This document shows positions 37,138 to 47,000 of a stretch of DNA of 64,000 nucleotides, piece by piece. Origin of the DNA: Roseobacter litoralis Och 149 (GTDB lineage Bacteria; Pseudomonadota; Alphaproteobacteria; Rhodobacterales; Rhodobacteraceae). Every line of letters begins with the position of its first letter. Within the stretch, counting starts at the first letter, position 1. A model generated the notes under the pieces. It saw nothing but the letters and a program-made list of their open reading frames with translations, did no database searches and had not been told where the DNA came from. Location of the stretch: contig NC_015730.1 of assembly GCF_000154785.2 (NCBI RefSeq), forward strand, positions 3,472,001-3,536,000. Reading direction: 5' to 3'. The position numbers and the translations under genes were made by a program.

Positions 37138-38310
37138 ATGTCATTCAACGATCCCATCGAACGTCGCGGCACGCACAGCAGCAAATGGGACATGATGGAA
37201 AAGCTCTATGACGTGCCGCAGCAAGACGGCATCGCCATGTGGACCGCAGACAGCGACTACGCCACCGCCCCTTGCGTGATCGACGCTTTGCGCCGCGCGG
37301 CGGATCACGGTGTCTTTGGCTATATGCCGATCCATGATGACTATCTGAATGCCATTCAGTGGTGGATGAAAACGCGCCACAACTGGGACATCGACACCTC
37401 ATGGGCGCTGACCTCGCAAGGGTTGGGCAATGCCATCGCGCTGTGCCTTGACCTCTGGACGGACCCCGGCGCGCGGGTGGTGATTTTCACGCCCGTCTAT
37501 CACGAATTTCAGATCAAGATCGAAAAAGCGGGCCGCGAGGCGGTGACCTGTCCGCTCAAACACACAGGTGACAGCTATGTGCTTGACCTTGAGGACGCAC
37601 AATCGCGCCTTGATGGCTCTGAACAGATGCTGATCTGGTGCTCACCGCAAAACCCATCGGGCCGGGTCTGGACAACAGACGAGTTGCGCGGGATTGCGGA
37701 GTTTGCCGCGCGAAACGACCTGATCCTTGTGTCCGATGAAATACACCATGATCTGGTATTCCCCGACCACACCTTTGTGCCCATGCACATCGCCGCCCCC
37801 GAGGTCGAGGATCGCCTGATCGTCCTCACGGCGGCCTCCAAGACCTTCAACATTGCAGGCCAGCGCACCGGCAACATGATCATCCCGGATGCGAAACTGC
37901 GTAAAGAAATGCAGCACCGGCTCAATACGCTCGACTACAAACCCGCAGCACTGAGCCTGCAAATGATCACTGCCGCCTATTCGCCCGAAGGCGCCAAATG
38001 GGCCGATGCGCAGATCCGGCACCTCGATCAGAACCGCAAGACCTTTGATGCGGCAATTGCAACGATCCCCGGCGTCACCTCCATGCCGCTGCAGGCGACA
38101 TATCTGGCTTGGGTTGATTTCTCAGGGACCGGGATGAGCTATGATGAGATATCACAGCGCGTCAGGAAATCCGCCCGTATCGCGCCAAGCGCCGGGCCCG
38201 ATTTCGGTCCGGGCGGGGAGACATTCCTGCGGTTTAATCTCGCCACGCAGCACCACAGGGTCGAAGAGGCCTGCGCCCGCTTGAAAGACGCCTTCAGCGA
38301 TCTGCAATAG
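37138..38310 (+). CDS. patB: PatB/MalY-type cystathionine beta-lyase (PLP)
   Basis: 390 residues from the ATG at 37138, with AGGAG about seven bases upstream. It is a fold-type I PLP enzyme: MWTADSDYATAPCVIDAL, VFGYMPIHDDY, WCSPQNPSGRVWTTDEL, VSDEIHHDLVFPDH (PLP Asp) and the Schiff-base Lys in TAASKTFNIAGQRTGN. Members cleave the C-S bond of cystathionine or related thioethers. In roseobacters such enzymes are also implicated in sulfur-compound metabolism; the true substrate is unknown. It stands alone, divergent from def. Confidence 0.88.
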   Translation: MSFNDPIERRGTHSSKWDMMEKLYDVPQQDGIAMWTADSDYATAPCVIDALRRAADHGVFGYMPIHDDYLNAIQWWMKTRHNWDIDTSWALTSQGLGNAIALCLDLWTDPGARVVIFTPVYHEFQIKIEKAGREAVTCPLKHTGDSYVLDLEDAQSRLDGSEQMLIWCSPQNPSGRVWTTDELRGIAEFAARNDLILVSDEIHHDLVFPDHTFVPMHIAAPEVEDRLIVLTAASKTFNIAGQRTGNMIIPDAKLRKEMQHRLNTLDYKPAALSLQMITAAYSPEGAKWADAQIRHLDQNRKTFDAAIATIPGVTSMPLQATYLAWVDFSGTGMSYDEISQRVRKSARIAPSAGPDFGPGGETFLRFNLATQHHRVEEACARLKDAFSDLQ

Positions 38311-38313
38311 GAA

Positions 38314-38664
38314 TCAGCGGGCGTCTGCGATCAAACCGGCAGGTGTGTGTTCCGGAACTTCAAAATCCAGCGCCGGCGTTCCGCGGACCGCCGTTGCCCG
38401 CTTGAATTCATACTGCCGCTCACCCGCTTCCGCCTCACTGGTCACAACCAGGCAGCGGAACAGATGGATGCTGCCATCATAAAGATCGACCATCCCACGC
38501 ATGTCAGGCGCATCAGCCTCCATCGCAAAACCGGTTTTCCACATGCGCAAAACAGTTTGTTTCTTCCCATCCACACAGACGCGCAGACGCGAGGATTTTT
38601 TCATGCCCTCTACTCTGGCCTGATCCAGACCAGATTGAATTTCCTTGGAAAATACCGCTTCCAT
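38314..38664 (-). CDS. Conserved hypothetical protein
   Basis: A 116-residue soluble protein. No domain is recognised with confidence. A beta-rich middle (SSRLRVCVDGKKQTVLRMWKT, MVDLYDGSIHLFRCLVV) and no signal peptide suggest a small cytosolic beta domain. It ends three bases from the convergent PatB stop. The start Met at 38664 lies downstream of an AAGGAG-like stretch. Function unknown. Confidence 0.65.
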   Translation of the reverse strand: MEAVFSKEIQSGLDQARVEGMKKSSRLRVCVDGKKQTVLRMWKTGFAMEADAPDMRGMVDLYDGSIHLFRCLVVTSEAEAGERQYEFKRATAVRGTPALDFEVPEHTPAGLIADAR

Positions 38665-38843
38665 TTCTACGCAACTCCTTCTTCCCCTGCCACAAGGAGT
38701 GCCCGAAGTCTGGTAAATTGCAAGTTAAGTTTTTATGTCACTGGCCAAGGCTGTGCAACAATGCACCGATCCTGCGCGAACCGGATTATGGGTCTCCTTG
38801 AATCAATGGCTTACGATAGAGCTGATCGAAAAGGAGAGGTGAC

Positions 38844-39818
38844 ATGGGTCTTTTGATTGACGGCGTTTGGCATGACCAATGGTATGATACCAAATCCACG
38901 GGCGGGTCCTTTAAACGCCAGGACGCGAAGTTTCGCAACTGGATCACCCATGACGGTAGTGCCGGGCCATCTGGCACAGGCGGCTTCACCCCTGATTCGG
39001 GCCGCTATCATCTCTATATCAGCCATGCCTGCCCCTGGGCGCACCGCACCATGATCTTTCGCACGCTCAAAGGTCTTGTGGATCACATCACCATCTCCGC
39101 CGTTCATCCCGACATGCTGGGCGAAGGCTGGACTTTTGAAGCCGATGACAAGGGTGCCACCGGCGACACCCTCTACAACAGCGCTTTTGCACGCGACATC
39201 TACACCCGCGCCGATCCCAGGTTTACTGGCCGCGTCACCGTGCCGATCCTCTGGGACAAACAGCGCGAAACCATCGTCTCGAACGAAAGCTCCGAGATCA
39301 TCCGCATGTTCAATTCGGCCTTCAACGGGCTGACCGGAAACTGCGATGACTATTGGCCCGAACCCCTGCGCGACGCCATCGCCCCGGTGAACGAGCGCAT
39401 CTACGACACCTTCAACAACGGTGTGTACAAGGCGGGCTTCGCCACGACTCAACAGGCCTATGATGCGGCGATTGTCCCCCTGTTCGACACCCTCGACTGG
39501 CTCGAAAAGCGCCTGTCACACAACCGATACCTCATGGGCGACCAGCTGACAGAGGCAGATTGGCGGCTGTTTACCACGCTGGTGCGCTTTGATCCGGTGT
39601 ATCATCTGCATTTCAAATGTAACCGCAAGCGCATCGTGGATTATCCAAACCTGTGGGGATACACCCGCGATCTCTATCAGACGCCCGGCGTTGCGAACAC
39701 GGTCAACTTCGACCATATCGTGCGCCACTACCACTACAGCCACGAAACGATCAATCCCAACCGGATCATCCCGATCAACCCGGTTCTGGATTTCCACAGC
39801 CGCCACGGCCGCGTCTAA
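38844..39818 (+). CDS. yqjG: Glutathionyl-hydroquinone reductase (xi-class GST)
   Basis: A 324-residue protein. The active-site Cys is in SHACPWAHRTMIF (about residues 67-79), the xi-class signature, and the preceding DSGRYHLY and following HPDMLGEGWTF also match. The C-terminal GST domain includes EADWRLFTTLVRFDPVYHLHFKCN. It removes glutathione from glutathionyl-hydroquinones, a cytosolic detoxification step. GGAG is present seven bases before the ATG. Confidence 0.9.
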   Translation: MGLLIDGVWHDQWYDTKSTGGSFKRQDAKFRNWITHDGSAGPSGTGGFTPDSGRYHLYISHACPWAHRTMIFRTLKGLVDHITISAVHPDMLGEGWTFEADDKGATGDTLYNSAFARDIYTRADPRFTGRVTVPILWDKQRETIVSNESSEIIRMFNSAFNGLTGNCDDYWPEPLRDAIAPVNERIYDTFNNGVYKAGFATTQQAYDAAIVPLFDTLDWLEKRLSHNRYLMGDQLTEADWRLFTTLVRFDPVYHLHFKCNRKRIVDYPNLWGYTRDLYQTPGVANTVNFDHIVRHYHYSHETINPNRIIPINPVLDFHSRHGRV

Positions 39819-39896
39819 CCCCGTCGCACCCGGCTGTGCGCAGACGGTACTGCTGGGCAAACAGAAAATGTCATGCGCCGCAGGCGCGCCTTTGGA

Positions 39897-40283
39897 TCAC
39901 GCCATGCCGTGTGGTGCCGCATCTTCAGCGGGGCCGTAGTGTTCGACAATGGCGGCAAGGTCTTCCGGTGGTGTCGCGCTTTGCACAAAAGCGCAGGCAT
40001 TCGGCGCGAATGAGAATATCGACCCGTCCGAAAAGAAGGACGTGTTGGTCACAAAGACAACCCGTGCTTCCGGCAACCGGTAGCTCGCATAATCTGCCAC
40101 CGCCAGTGCCGACCCCTCGGCCAGCACAAGATCGAGAATGATAATATCAGTCTGGTGTTCACTCAGATGCGCAATAGCATCGGTTTCACCACCCGCACAA
40201 CAGACGTCCATCCCCATCCGCTGGAGATGCCTCTGCCAGATCTTAGCCAGGCCATTCTCGCTTTCAACGATCAGGACTTTCAT
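39897..40283 (-). CDS. Stand-alone response-regulator receiver protein, atypical
   Basis: 128 residues from the ATG at 40283 (MKVLIVESENG); a longer frame to 40349 has no family support. The receiver fold is complete: acidic region E7-S8-E9, phospho-acceptor D51 in IIILDLVL, and switch Thr79. The otherwise invariant Lys is Gln101 (FVQSATPPEDL), and the second acidic residue of the usual pair is Ser8. Phosphorylation or its signal is therefore probably altered. There is no output domain. A perfect CtrA-type site lies 70 bases upstream. Confidence 0.8.
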   Translation of the reverse strand: MKVLIVESENGLAKIWQRHLQRMGMDVCCAGGETDAIAHLSEHQTDIIILDLVLAEGSALAVADYASYRLPEARVVFVTNTSFFSDGSIFSFAPNACAFVQSATPPEDLAAIVEHYGPAEDAAPHGMA

Positions 40284-40352
40284 GCAGCCTCCATTCTGGC
40301 GCGATACAACAACACATCTTTGAAATAATAAACAATTGGTGTGCCTCAAAGA

Positions 40353-40367
40353 TTAAGAAACGGTTAA
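40353..40367. promoter_or_regulatory. CtrA-type binding site (TTAA-N7-TTAA)
   Basis: TTAAGAAACGGTTAA is an exact match to the TTAA-N7-TTAA consensus of the cell-cycle and motility regulator CtrA. It lies 70 bases upstream of the receiver gene (leftward) and 115 bases upstream of cobC (rightward). A second close TTAA pair with three-base spacing lies at about 40377-40387. The receiver gene is the more likely target. Confidence 0.55.
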
Positions 40368-40482
40368 GAGTTTAGCTTAAATGTTAACCGTTTCCGTCAG
40401 ACTTGAATAACCGGCTGAAATCCGCTTTGAGCAACACCAATAACGCGAAAATACGCCGAAATTCTACGTATAGGACCTGTTC

Positions 40483-41436
40483 TTGACAACAATACGACGT
40501 GATCATGGCGGTGGTATCGACGCAGCCCGCAGACGCTTTGGTGGCAGCCGAATCGGCTGGATTGACCTGTCGACGGGTATCAATCCGGTCGCTTATCCCA
40601 CACTCCCGGTTGCGCAAAACTGCTGGACAGCCCTGCCCGACCAGATGGCCTCCGATCGCCTGCTGGAGGCCGCACGTGCCCTGTGGCGCGTGCCCTCGGA
40701 CGCCGCGATCATTGCAGCCCCCGGCGCTTCCGCCCTCATTGCGCAGATACCCGGTCTCGCCACTCCCGGCGCGGTCTGCATCCCCATCCCCACCTATAAC
40801 GAGCACGCAGCCGCCTTTGACGCGCATCGCTGGTCCGTCGGCACGGACGCGGACGCCGCCGCTCAGGTCGTCGTGCATCCCAACAATCCCGATGGGCGCT
40901 TTTGGCGCGACGACATGCTGCCCGCCCCCAAGGCCACCCTCACCATCATCGACGAAAGTTTTTGCGACGTGGCACCCGAAAAATCGCTGATCCACCTCGC
41001 CACGCGCCCCGGCACAATCGTCCTGAAAAGCTTTGGCAAATTCTGGGGGCTGGCGGGCCTGCGGCTGGGGTTTGCCATCGGTGATCCCGCACTGATAGCC
41101 ACGCTGCAATCCCGGCAGGGACCCTGGGCCGTGGCAGGTCCGGCCCTCGACATCGGAACCCGCGCGCTTTCCGATACCGCATGGGCCGACGCGACAAGAA
41201 CACGCCTGACGCAGGACAGCGCCCGGTTGGATGCCCTGATGCAAAACGCCGATGCGCAACTGATCGGGGGCACATCCCTGTTCCGCCTGTACCGCGTTTG
41301 CGATGCCGCCCGCTGGCAGGAGCGGCTGGCGGAACATCACATCTGGACCCGTGTTTTTCCCTATAACAAGGAATGGCTACGTCTGGGTTTACCGCATTCC
41401 GTCCAATGGGAACGCTTGGAAAACGCATTGGCATGA
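40483..41436 (+). CDS. cobC: CobC-type threonine-phosphate decarboxylase
   Basis: A 317-residue fold-type I PLP enzyme that starts at TTG (40483), with AGGA about eight bases upstream. Features: WIDLSTGINPVAYP near the N terminus, NPDGRFW (substrate motif), IIDESFCDVAPE (PLP Asp), and the Schiff-base Lys region LKSFGKFWGLAGLRLGF. It supplies aminopropanol phosphate or a related unit for the cobalamin lower side chain. The stop codon overlaps the cbiB start (ATGA). Confidence 0.88.
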   Translation: MTTIRRDHGGGIDAARRRFGGSRIGWIDLSTGINPVAYPTLPVAQNCWTALPDQMASDRLLEAARALWRVPSDAAIIAAPGASALIAQIPGLATPGAVCIPIPTYNEHAAAFDAHRWSVGTDADAAAQVVVHPNNPDGRFWRDDMLPAPKATLTIIDESFCDVAPEKSLIHLATRPGTIVLKSFGKFWGLAGLRLGFAIGDPALIATLQSRQGPWAVAGPALDIGTRALSDTAWADATRTRLTQDSARLDALMQNADAQLIGGTSLFRLYRVCDAARWQERLAEHHIWTRVFPYNKEWLRLGLPHSVQWERLENALA

Positions 41437-42341
41437 CGCTGGCGATGGTTCTGCTCTGTGCGTTGCTGCTGGACGCGGTCCTTGGGGAACCCAAGTGGCT
41501 CTGGTCCCGCCTGCCCCATCCGGCCGTGCTCATGGGCAGGCTGATCGGCTGGCTGGACAGAACCTTCAACACCGGCCCGGCACAGCGCGCAAAAGGAACG
41601 GTCTGCCTGATTTTTGCGGTTGGCTGCGCTGTGATCACGGGCTTTGCCCTGTCTGCCCTCGGCACCCTTGCCGAAGGGATCATCGCCGCCATTCTGCTCG
41701 CGCAGCGCTCTTTGAGCGATCACGTCGCGGCAGTTGCCAAGGGCCTGCGGCGCTCTCTGCCCGAGGGTCGCGCGGCTGTTGCGATGATCGTCAGCCGCGA
41801 TACATCCGACATGGACCCGTCGCAAACCGCGCGTGCCGCCATCGAAAGTGCTGCGGAAAACATGTCGGACGGCGTGATCGCCCCCGCCTTCTGGTTTCTC
41901 ATCGGCGGGCTGCCCGCGATGCTGGCCTATAAGATGATCAATACCGCCGACAGCATGATCGGCTATCGCACGGCGCGCCATCACGCCTTCGGATGGGCCG
42001 CCGCACGCACTGACGATCTGGTCAACATCCTGCCCGCGCGGCTCACCGCTCTGCTGATCGCGACCGCTGCATGGCAATGGGACGGGGCTGCGATCCGTGC
42101 CGATGCCAGATTGCATAAATCCCCGAACGCCGGCTGGCCGGAGGCCGCGATGGCCCGTGCCCTTGGCATCGCGCTGGCCGGTCCGCGCGCCTATGACGGC
42201 GCGCTACAGGACTTCCCATGGGTGAACGGCACAGGGCGCAAAGTGCTGACCGCGGATGATATCGACGCGAGCCTGGCAATTTTGTGGAAAGCATGGGGCA
42301 TGATGTTTACCCTTTGCGTGGTACTTGCCATCCTGCCGTAG
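41433..42341 (+). CDS. cbiB: Adenosylcobinamide-phosphate synthase
   Basis: 302 residues from the ATG at 41433, coupled to cobC. It is an inner-membrane protein with about four membrane segments. Hallmarks are DAVLGEPKWLWSRLPHPAVLMG, ESAAENMSDGVIAPAFWFLIGGLP, and GYRTARHHAFGWAAARTDDLVN. It attaches the aminopropanol side chain to adenosylcobyric acid. The rest of the cobalamin pathway is outside the window. Many roseobacters call it cobD. Confidence 0.93.
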   Translation: MTLAMVLLCALLLDAVLGEPKWLWSRLPHPAVLMGRLIGWLDRTFNTGPAQRAKGTVCLIFAVGCAVITGFALSALGTLAEGIIAAILLAQRSLSDHVAAVAKGLRRSLPEGRAAVAMIVSRDTSDMDPSQTARAAIESAAENMSDGVIAPAFWFLIGGLPAMLAYKMINTADSMIGYRTARHHAFGWAAARTDDLVNILPARLTALLIATAAWQWDGAAIRADARLHKSPNAGWPEAAMARALGIALAGPRAYDGALQDFPWVNGTGRKVLTADDIDASLAILWKAWGMMFTLCVVLAILP

Positions 42342-42359
42342 AACAGTCCGGAGTTTCCG

Positions 42360-43532
42360 ATGCGCTTAAAAACACTTGCCTTCGTCTTTTGCTTTGCCCT
42401 CTCCCCTTTGCCGCTTCTCGCAGCCTGCGGGGGCAGCTTTGATAACTTCGTGCAAAATATGAAGGCCGAAGCGGTCAGCAAGGGACATGCCCCCGCAAGC
42501 GTTGATCGCTTTTTCTCAGGTATCCAACAAAGTCAAAGCGTGCTGCGCGCGGATCGGGATCAGGGCATGTTTCAACGCCCCTTTCTGGATTTCTCCCGCA
42601 ATCTGATCTCGGATGCGCGGCTGTCCAAAGGTCAGCGTCTGGGCCGCGAATATGACGCTGTTTTTGACAGCGTTGATCGCCGCTACGGTGTCTCACGGGG
42701 TGTTTTGCTGGCCTTCTGGGCCTTTGAAACCGCCTACGGAACCTATCAGGGCGATTTCAACACGGCCAACGCGCTCGTCACGCTGGCCCATGACTGCCGC
42801 AGGCCGGATCTCTTCCGCCCGCAGGTGTTTGCCGCGCTCGAGCTGTATGAGATGGGCGATTTCGACCCCAGAACCACGACCGGCGCATGGGCCGGTGAAA
42901 TCGGCATGGTACAAATGCTACCCCGCGACATCCTTGAAAACGGTCAGGACGCGGATGGCGATGGGCATGTGCGCCTCAAAACCTCTGCGCCCGATGCGCT
43001 GATGTCCGGGGCGGCGATGCTGGCTGATTTCGGCTGGCGCAAGGGCGAACCGTGGCTGCAAGAGGTGCGCCTGCCCGACAATTTCGACTGGTCCCAAACC
43101 GGCGTACATGTGACCAAACCGGTCAGTACATGGGCCGATATGGGCGTGACAGCCCGCAGCGGGAACCTGTTTCGTGGCGCAACCGCGTCGCTGATCCTGC
43201 CGCAGGGCCACAAGGGCCCCGCCTTCATCACATATCCGAACTTCAATATTTATTTCGACTGGAATCAAAGCTTTACCTATGTCGTGACCGCCGCCTATTT
43301 CGCAACCCTGATCGAAGGCGCGCCGAAAATGGACCGCGGCGCACCGGACAAGGGATTGAACGCAGAGCAGATGAAAGCCCTGCAATCCAAGCTACAGGCG
43401 CGCGGTCATGATGTGGGAAAAGTGGATGGCATCCTTGGCGCGCGCACCCGCATTGCGGTGCAACTTGAACAGCAACGGTTGGGCCTGCCCGCAGACGCAT
43501 GGCCGACCCCTGCCTTGCTCGGCAAGCTCTGA
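42360..43532 (+). CDS. MltB-type lytic murein transglycosylase with peptidoglycan-binding domain
   Basis: A 390-residue exported protein. The signal peptide ends near residue 22; LLAACG could also serve as a lipobox. The lytic domain (about 30-320) has the catalytic Glu123 in LLAFWAFETAYGTYQGDF and GAWAGEIGMVQMLP. A C-terminal peptidoglycan-binding domain (about 333-390) contains MKALQSKLQARGHDVGKVDGILGARTR. It cleaves the glycan strand in the periplasm. The gene is followed by a strong terminator. Confidence 0.9.
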   Translation: MRLKTLAFVFCFALSPLPLLAACGGSFDNFVQNMKAEAVSKGHAPASVDRFFSGIQQSQSVLRADRDQGMFQRPFLDFSRNLISDARLSKGQRLGREYDAVFDSVDRRYGVSRGVLLAFWAFETAYGTYQGDFNTANALVTLAHDCRRPDLFRPQVFAALELYEMGDFDPRTTTGAWAGEIGMVQMLPRDILENGQDADGDGHVRLKTSAPDALMSGAAMLADFGWRKGEPWLQEVRLPDNFDWSQTGVHVTKPVSTWADMGVTARSGNLFRGATASLILPQGHKGPAFITYPNFNIYFDWNQSFTYVVTAAYFATLIEGAPKMDRGAPDKGLNAEQMKALQSKLQARGHDVGKVDGILGARTRIAVQLEQQRLGLPADAWPTPALLGKL

Positions 43533-43611
43533 GGGCGAAGCATTTACCGCTTTTTAGGCGTTGAACCCTAATTTGCGTGATGAAACATACATTCAGGTTG
43601 TTTTTTCTTTA

Positions 43612-43650
43612 AACCCCGCAAGGCCCGCTGCCTTGTGGGGTTATTTTTTT
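43612..43650 (+). terminator. Rho-independent terminator after the transglycosylase gene
   Basis: A 12-base stem (AACCCCGCAAGG with CCTTGTGGGGTT, one G-U pair) and a CCCGCTG loop are followed by seven T. It overlaps the stop codon of the convergent gene at 43641. Confidence 0.88.
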
Positions 43651-44006
43651 GCCGCAGGGCGCACCGGAAAGCGCAAGCCCTTTTCAGTCAGCAGGATGAT
43701 CCGTGCGCCACTTTGCACGTAGCGATCACATCGCGAAAATCCATTGCGATAGATGATGCAAACCGTACCATCCTCTTCGATTTCATAGCGACCGAAAGCG
43801 GATTCGCCTGAGGCATAGGTATAGGAATACGCCCCGCCGACGGAGTATTTCGACTGCCCGTCGTCATAAAAGACAAGGGTTTGCCCTGCCGTCAGCGCAT
43901 CCACTTCCTGCCGGTCCAGAATGCGGTCCGTCTCGTTCAGCGCCCATTCGGCAGCAAGCGTGGGCAAGGCAACAAGTCCAAAAAACAGGCAAAGCAGAGT
44001 TCTCAT
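43641..44006 (-). CDS. Secreted hypothetical protein
   Basis: 121 residues from the ATG at 44006 (MRTLLCLFFGLVALPTLAA, a signal peptide of about 19 residues). The frame is open to 44063 but the extension would overlap smc. The mature part is about 100 residues and beta-rich, with two cysteines (VCIIYRNGFSRCDRYV) likely to form a disulfide, and no recognised domain. It follows smc by 50 bases. Function unknown. Confidence 0.65.
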   Translation of the reverse strand: MRTLLCLFFGLVALPTLAAEWALNETDRILDRQEVDALTAGQTLVFYDDGQSKYSVGGAYSYTYASGESAFGRYEIEEDGTVCIIYRNGFSRCDRYVQSGARIILLTEKGLRFPVRPAAKK

Positions 44007-44055
44007 CCGCCCACCATAGACCACTCGGGGAAAACTGCGTGACACGAATGAGTGA

Positions 44056-47000
44056 TCAGGCAACCAGCGTTTCTGCCTTTTTCAGATCAACCGAAACAAG
44101 CTGGCTGACCCCTTGTTCCGCCATCGTCACCCCAAACAGCCGATCCATGCGCGCCATGGTGACCGCATGGTGGGTGATGATCAGAAACCGGGTGTCGGTC
44201 TGACGGCACATCTCATCCAGCAAGTCGCAAAACCGCGTCACATTTGCGTCATCCAGCGGCGCATCCACTTCGTCCAACACGCAGATCGGCGCCGGGTTGG
44301 CCAGAAACACCGCAAAAATCAACGCCATCGCGGTCAGCGTCTGCTCTCCGCCGGACAGCAGGCTCAGCGTCGACAGTTTCTTACCCGGCGGCTGGCACAT
44401 GATCTCAAGCCCGGCCTCAAGCGGATCATCGCTTTCCACCATGACAAGGTTGGCTTCACCCCCGCCAAACAGATGCGTGAACAGCAGCGAGAAATTGGAA
44501 TTGACCTGCTCGAAAGCAGTCAAAAGCCGCTCGCGCCCTTCGCGGTTGAGGCTTGCGATGCCACCGCGCAAGGTCCGGATCGCCTCTTCGAGGTCGTTTT
44601 TCTCCTGCACCAGCGTGTCATGCTCGACCTGCACTTCCTTGGCGTCTTCTTCCGCGCGCAGGTTCACAGCCCCCAACGCATCCCGCTGACGCTTGAGCCG
44701 GTTGACATCCGCCTCAAGCGCTTCGGCGCGGGGCATGTCATCAGGCGTCACATCCAGCTGCTGCAGCAATTGGTTCGGCGTCAGTTGCGCGTCATCCGCG
44801 ATGCGCTCCGCTGCGATCGCAACGGTCTCCTTTGCCGCATCGCTGCGCGCCTCGGCTCTGGCACGCTCCTCGCGGGCCTCAGACGCCAGACGCTCGGCCT
44901 CACGCTCGGCCATCGTGCTGTCCCGCAGGGCCGCTTCCGCCACGGACAGCTTGTCGCTGGCCTGCGCTTTGCGCGCTTCTGCCACACTGATCGCCTCGCT
45001 GAGCTCCGCGCGTTTGGCGGCGATCTCGTCCGGTGCCGCACTGGCCTCTTTCAGCTCCGCCTCGGCAGTGGCCTTGCGCTCGATCAGTTCGGCATTGCGT
45101 TTCTCCGCCGTCTCAAGACGGTGCCGCCAGCCGCTGATCTCTTTGGTCACTTCCTGCGCGCGCTTGGTCCGGGCCTCCCCCTCGCGGCGCAACTCATCAT
45201 GCGCGGACCGGCGCGACATCATCGTGATGCGCGAGGCCTCAACCGCGGTGCGAATGGCCTCGACCCGGTCGCGCGCTTCGGCCAGATCACCCAGTTCCGC
45301 CAACGCCGTTTCCGCTTCTTTCAAACGGGTCCGCGCGCCCATCGCCTCTTCTTCGTGCCGCGACACCGCCAGACCCAGCGATTCAAGCCGCCCTTCCGCC
45401 AGATTGCGATCCGCTTCGGCCCGGCTCAGGGCGCGCCCTGCATCGGCCACCGCACGGTCCGCCGCGCGCCGCGCCTCGCGCGCTTGCGCATCCGCACGGC
45501 TCAACTCTTCCAACTGGAGTTTCAGCGCATCATGCGCAGCCCGCGCCCCACCTGCGCGTTGCGTGGCCTGCTCAAGCGTCTGTTTCAATTCCTCAAGCCG
45601 GTTCAACTGCTGCAAGCGCAGCGCTGCTGCGGATGGCGCGTCCTCAGCCCAGGCCCGATAGCCATCCCAGCGCCACAAATCCCCCTCGGTGGACACCAGC
45701 CGCTGCCCCGGCTTCAAGGCTGCTTGCAAACGTGGGGCATCTTCGGGCTCAATCAACCCGATCTGGCTCATCCGACGATCCAACACATCCGGCACCGAGA
45801 CATGCAGCGTCAGTGGCGTCACCCCCTCCGGCAGGGGCTGGGGCGCAGGATAGGCCGGCAACACCGACCAGCCCGAGGGGCCGTCCACCTCAACCTGCGG
45901 CGCGCGCAAATCATCGGCAAGGGCTGCGCCCAAAGCCTTTTCAAACCCATGCCCGACCTGCAAGCGGTCCAGAATTTGCCCACCTTCGGCAGTATCGCGC
46001 TCCAACAGCTTAGCGAGGGCACCAACCTCGGCCCGCAGCGCGTTCAACTCGCCCTCTGCCTCAGATCTCTGCGCGCGCGCCTCCGCTTCTAGCGCCTGCG
46101 TGTCCGCGCGCGCTTCTTCGGCGTCAATCAATGCCTTATCCGCCGCCGCCGCCTGCGTCACCGCCGCCGCTTCGGCCTCCTGCGCAACCGAAAAATCACC
46201 GCCCGCCTTTGTTAGCGCCTGCGTTGAGGCGGCAACGGCCTCGCGGGCCTTGGTGGCCTCGCTCTCGGCTTTCTCTTTGGTCTTGCGGCTGTCTTCCAAC
46301 AACCGCTGGGCCGAACCATGACGCGCCGCAAGGCGGGCCACATCCTCGGTCTGTTCAGACATTTCGCCCTCGCGCGTCTGTAAAACAGCCGCCGCTTCCC
46401 GGGCCGCTTCCGCTGCCGCCGCCAAGGCCTCATCGTGGCCTTCAGCGGCCTTTTCCAACTCCTGCGCTTCCCACTCAAGCCGCGCGATGGTTTCCCCCGC
46501 ATCCCGGTTCAACCCGCCTTCGCGCTCGATGTCCCGGCTCAACTGTGCGATGCGGCCATTCAACGTCTCGATCAACGACTGCGCGCGCGCGTCCTGATCC
46601 GCCAGCGTGTCCCGCTGCACGGCCAGGCGTTGCACGACCGCACCCGCAATCGCTTCTTCTTCGCGCAGGGGCGGCAGGGCTTCATCCGCTGCCGTGCGCG
46701 CCTTGGCCGCCTGCCTGACCGCACCCTCCGCCTGCGCCGCGGCCATGACCTGCGCACGCAACGCATCCTCAGCCGAAGCGCGGGCATCGTCTGCCTCGCG
46801 CCAGCGCCGATAAAGCAACATCCCCTCGGCACGGCGCAGGTCATTGCCGATCTCACGATAGCGCGCCGCCTGACGCGCCTGACGGGCCAGTTGCGCCAAT
46901 TGCGCCGCCAATTGCTCGATCACATCATCAACGCGGGCGAGATTCGTTTCCGCGCCCTTCAACTTCAGTTCCGCCTCGTGACGGCGTTGATAGAGGCCCG

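Noticed and set aside
40384..40482. Cobalamin riboswitch upstream of cobC
   Set aside because: The region is under 100 bases and I could not find the conserved B12-box sequence.
44113..46092. 659-codon open frame antisense to smc
   Set aside because: It mirrors the Ala/Arg/Glu-rich coiled-coil codons of smc, has no family features, and smc is unambiguous on the other strand.
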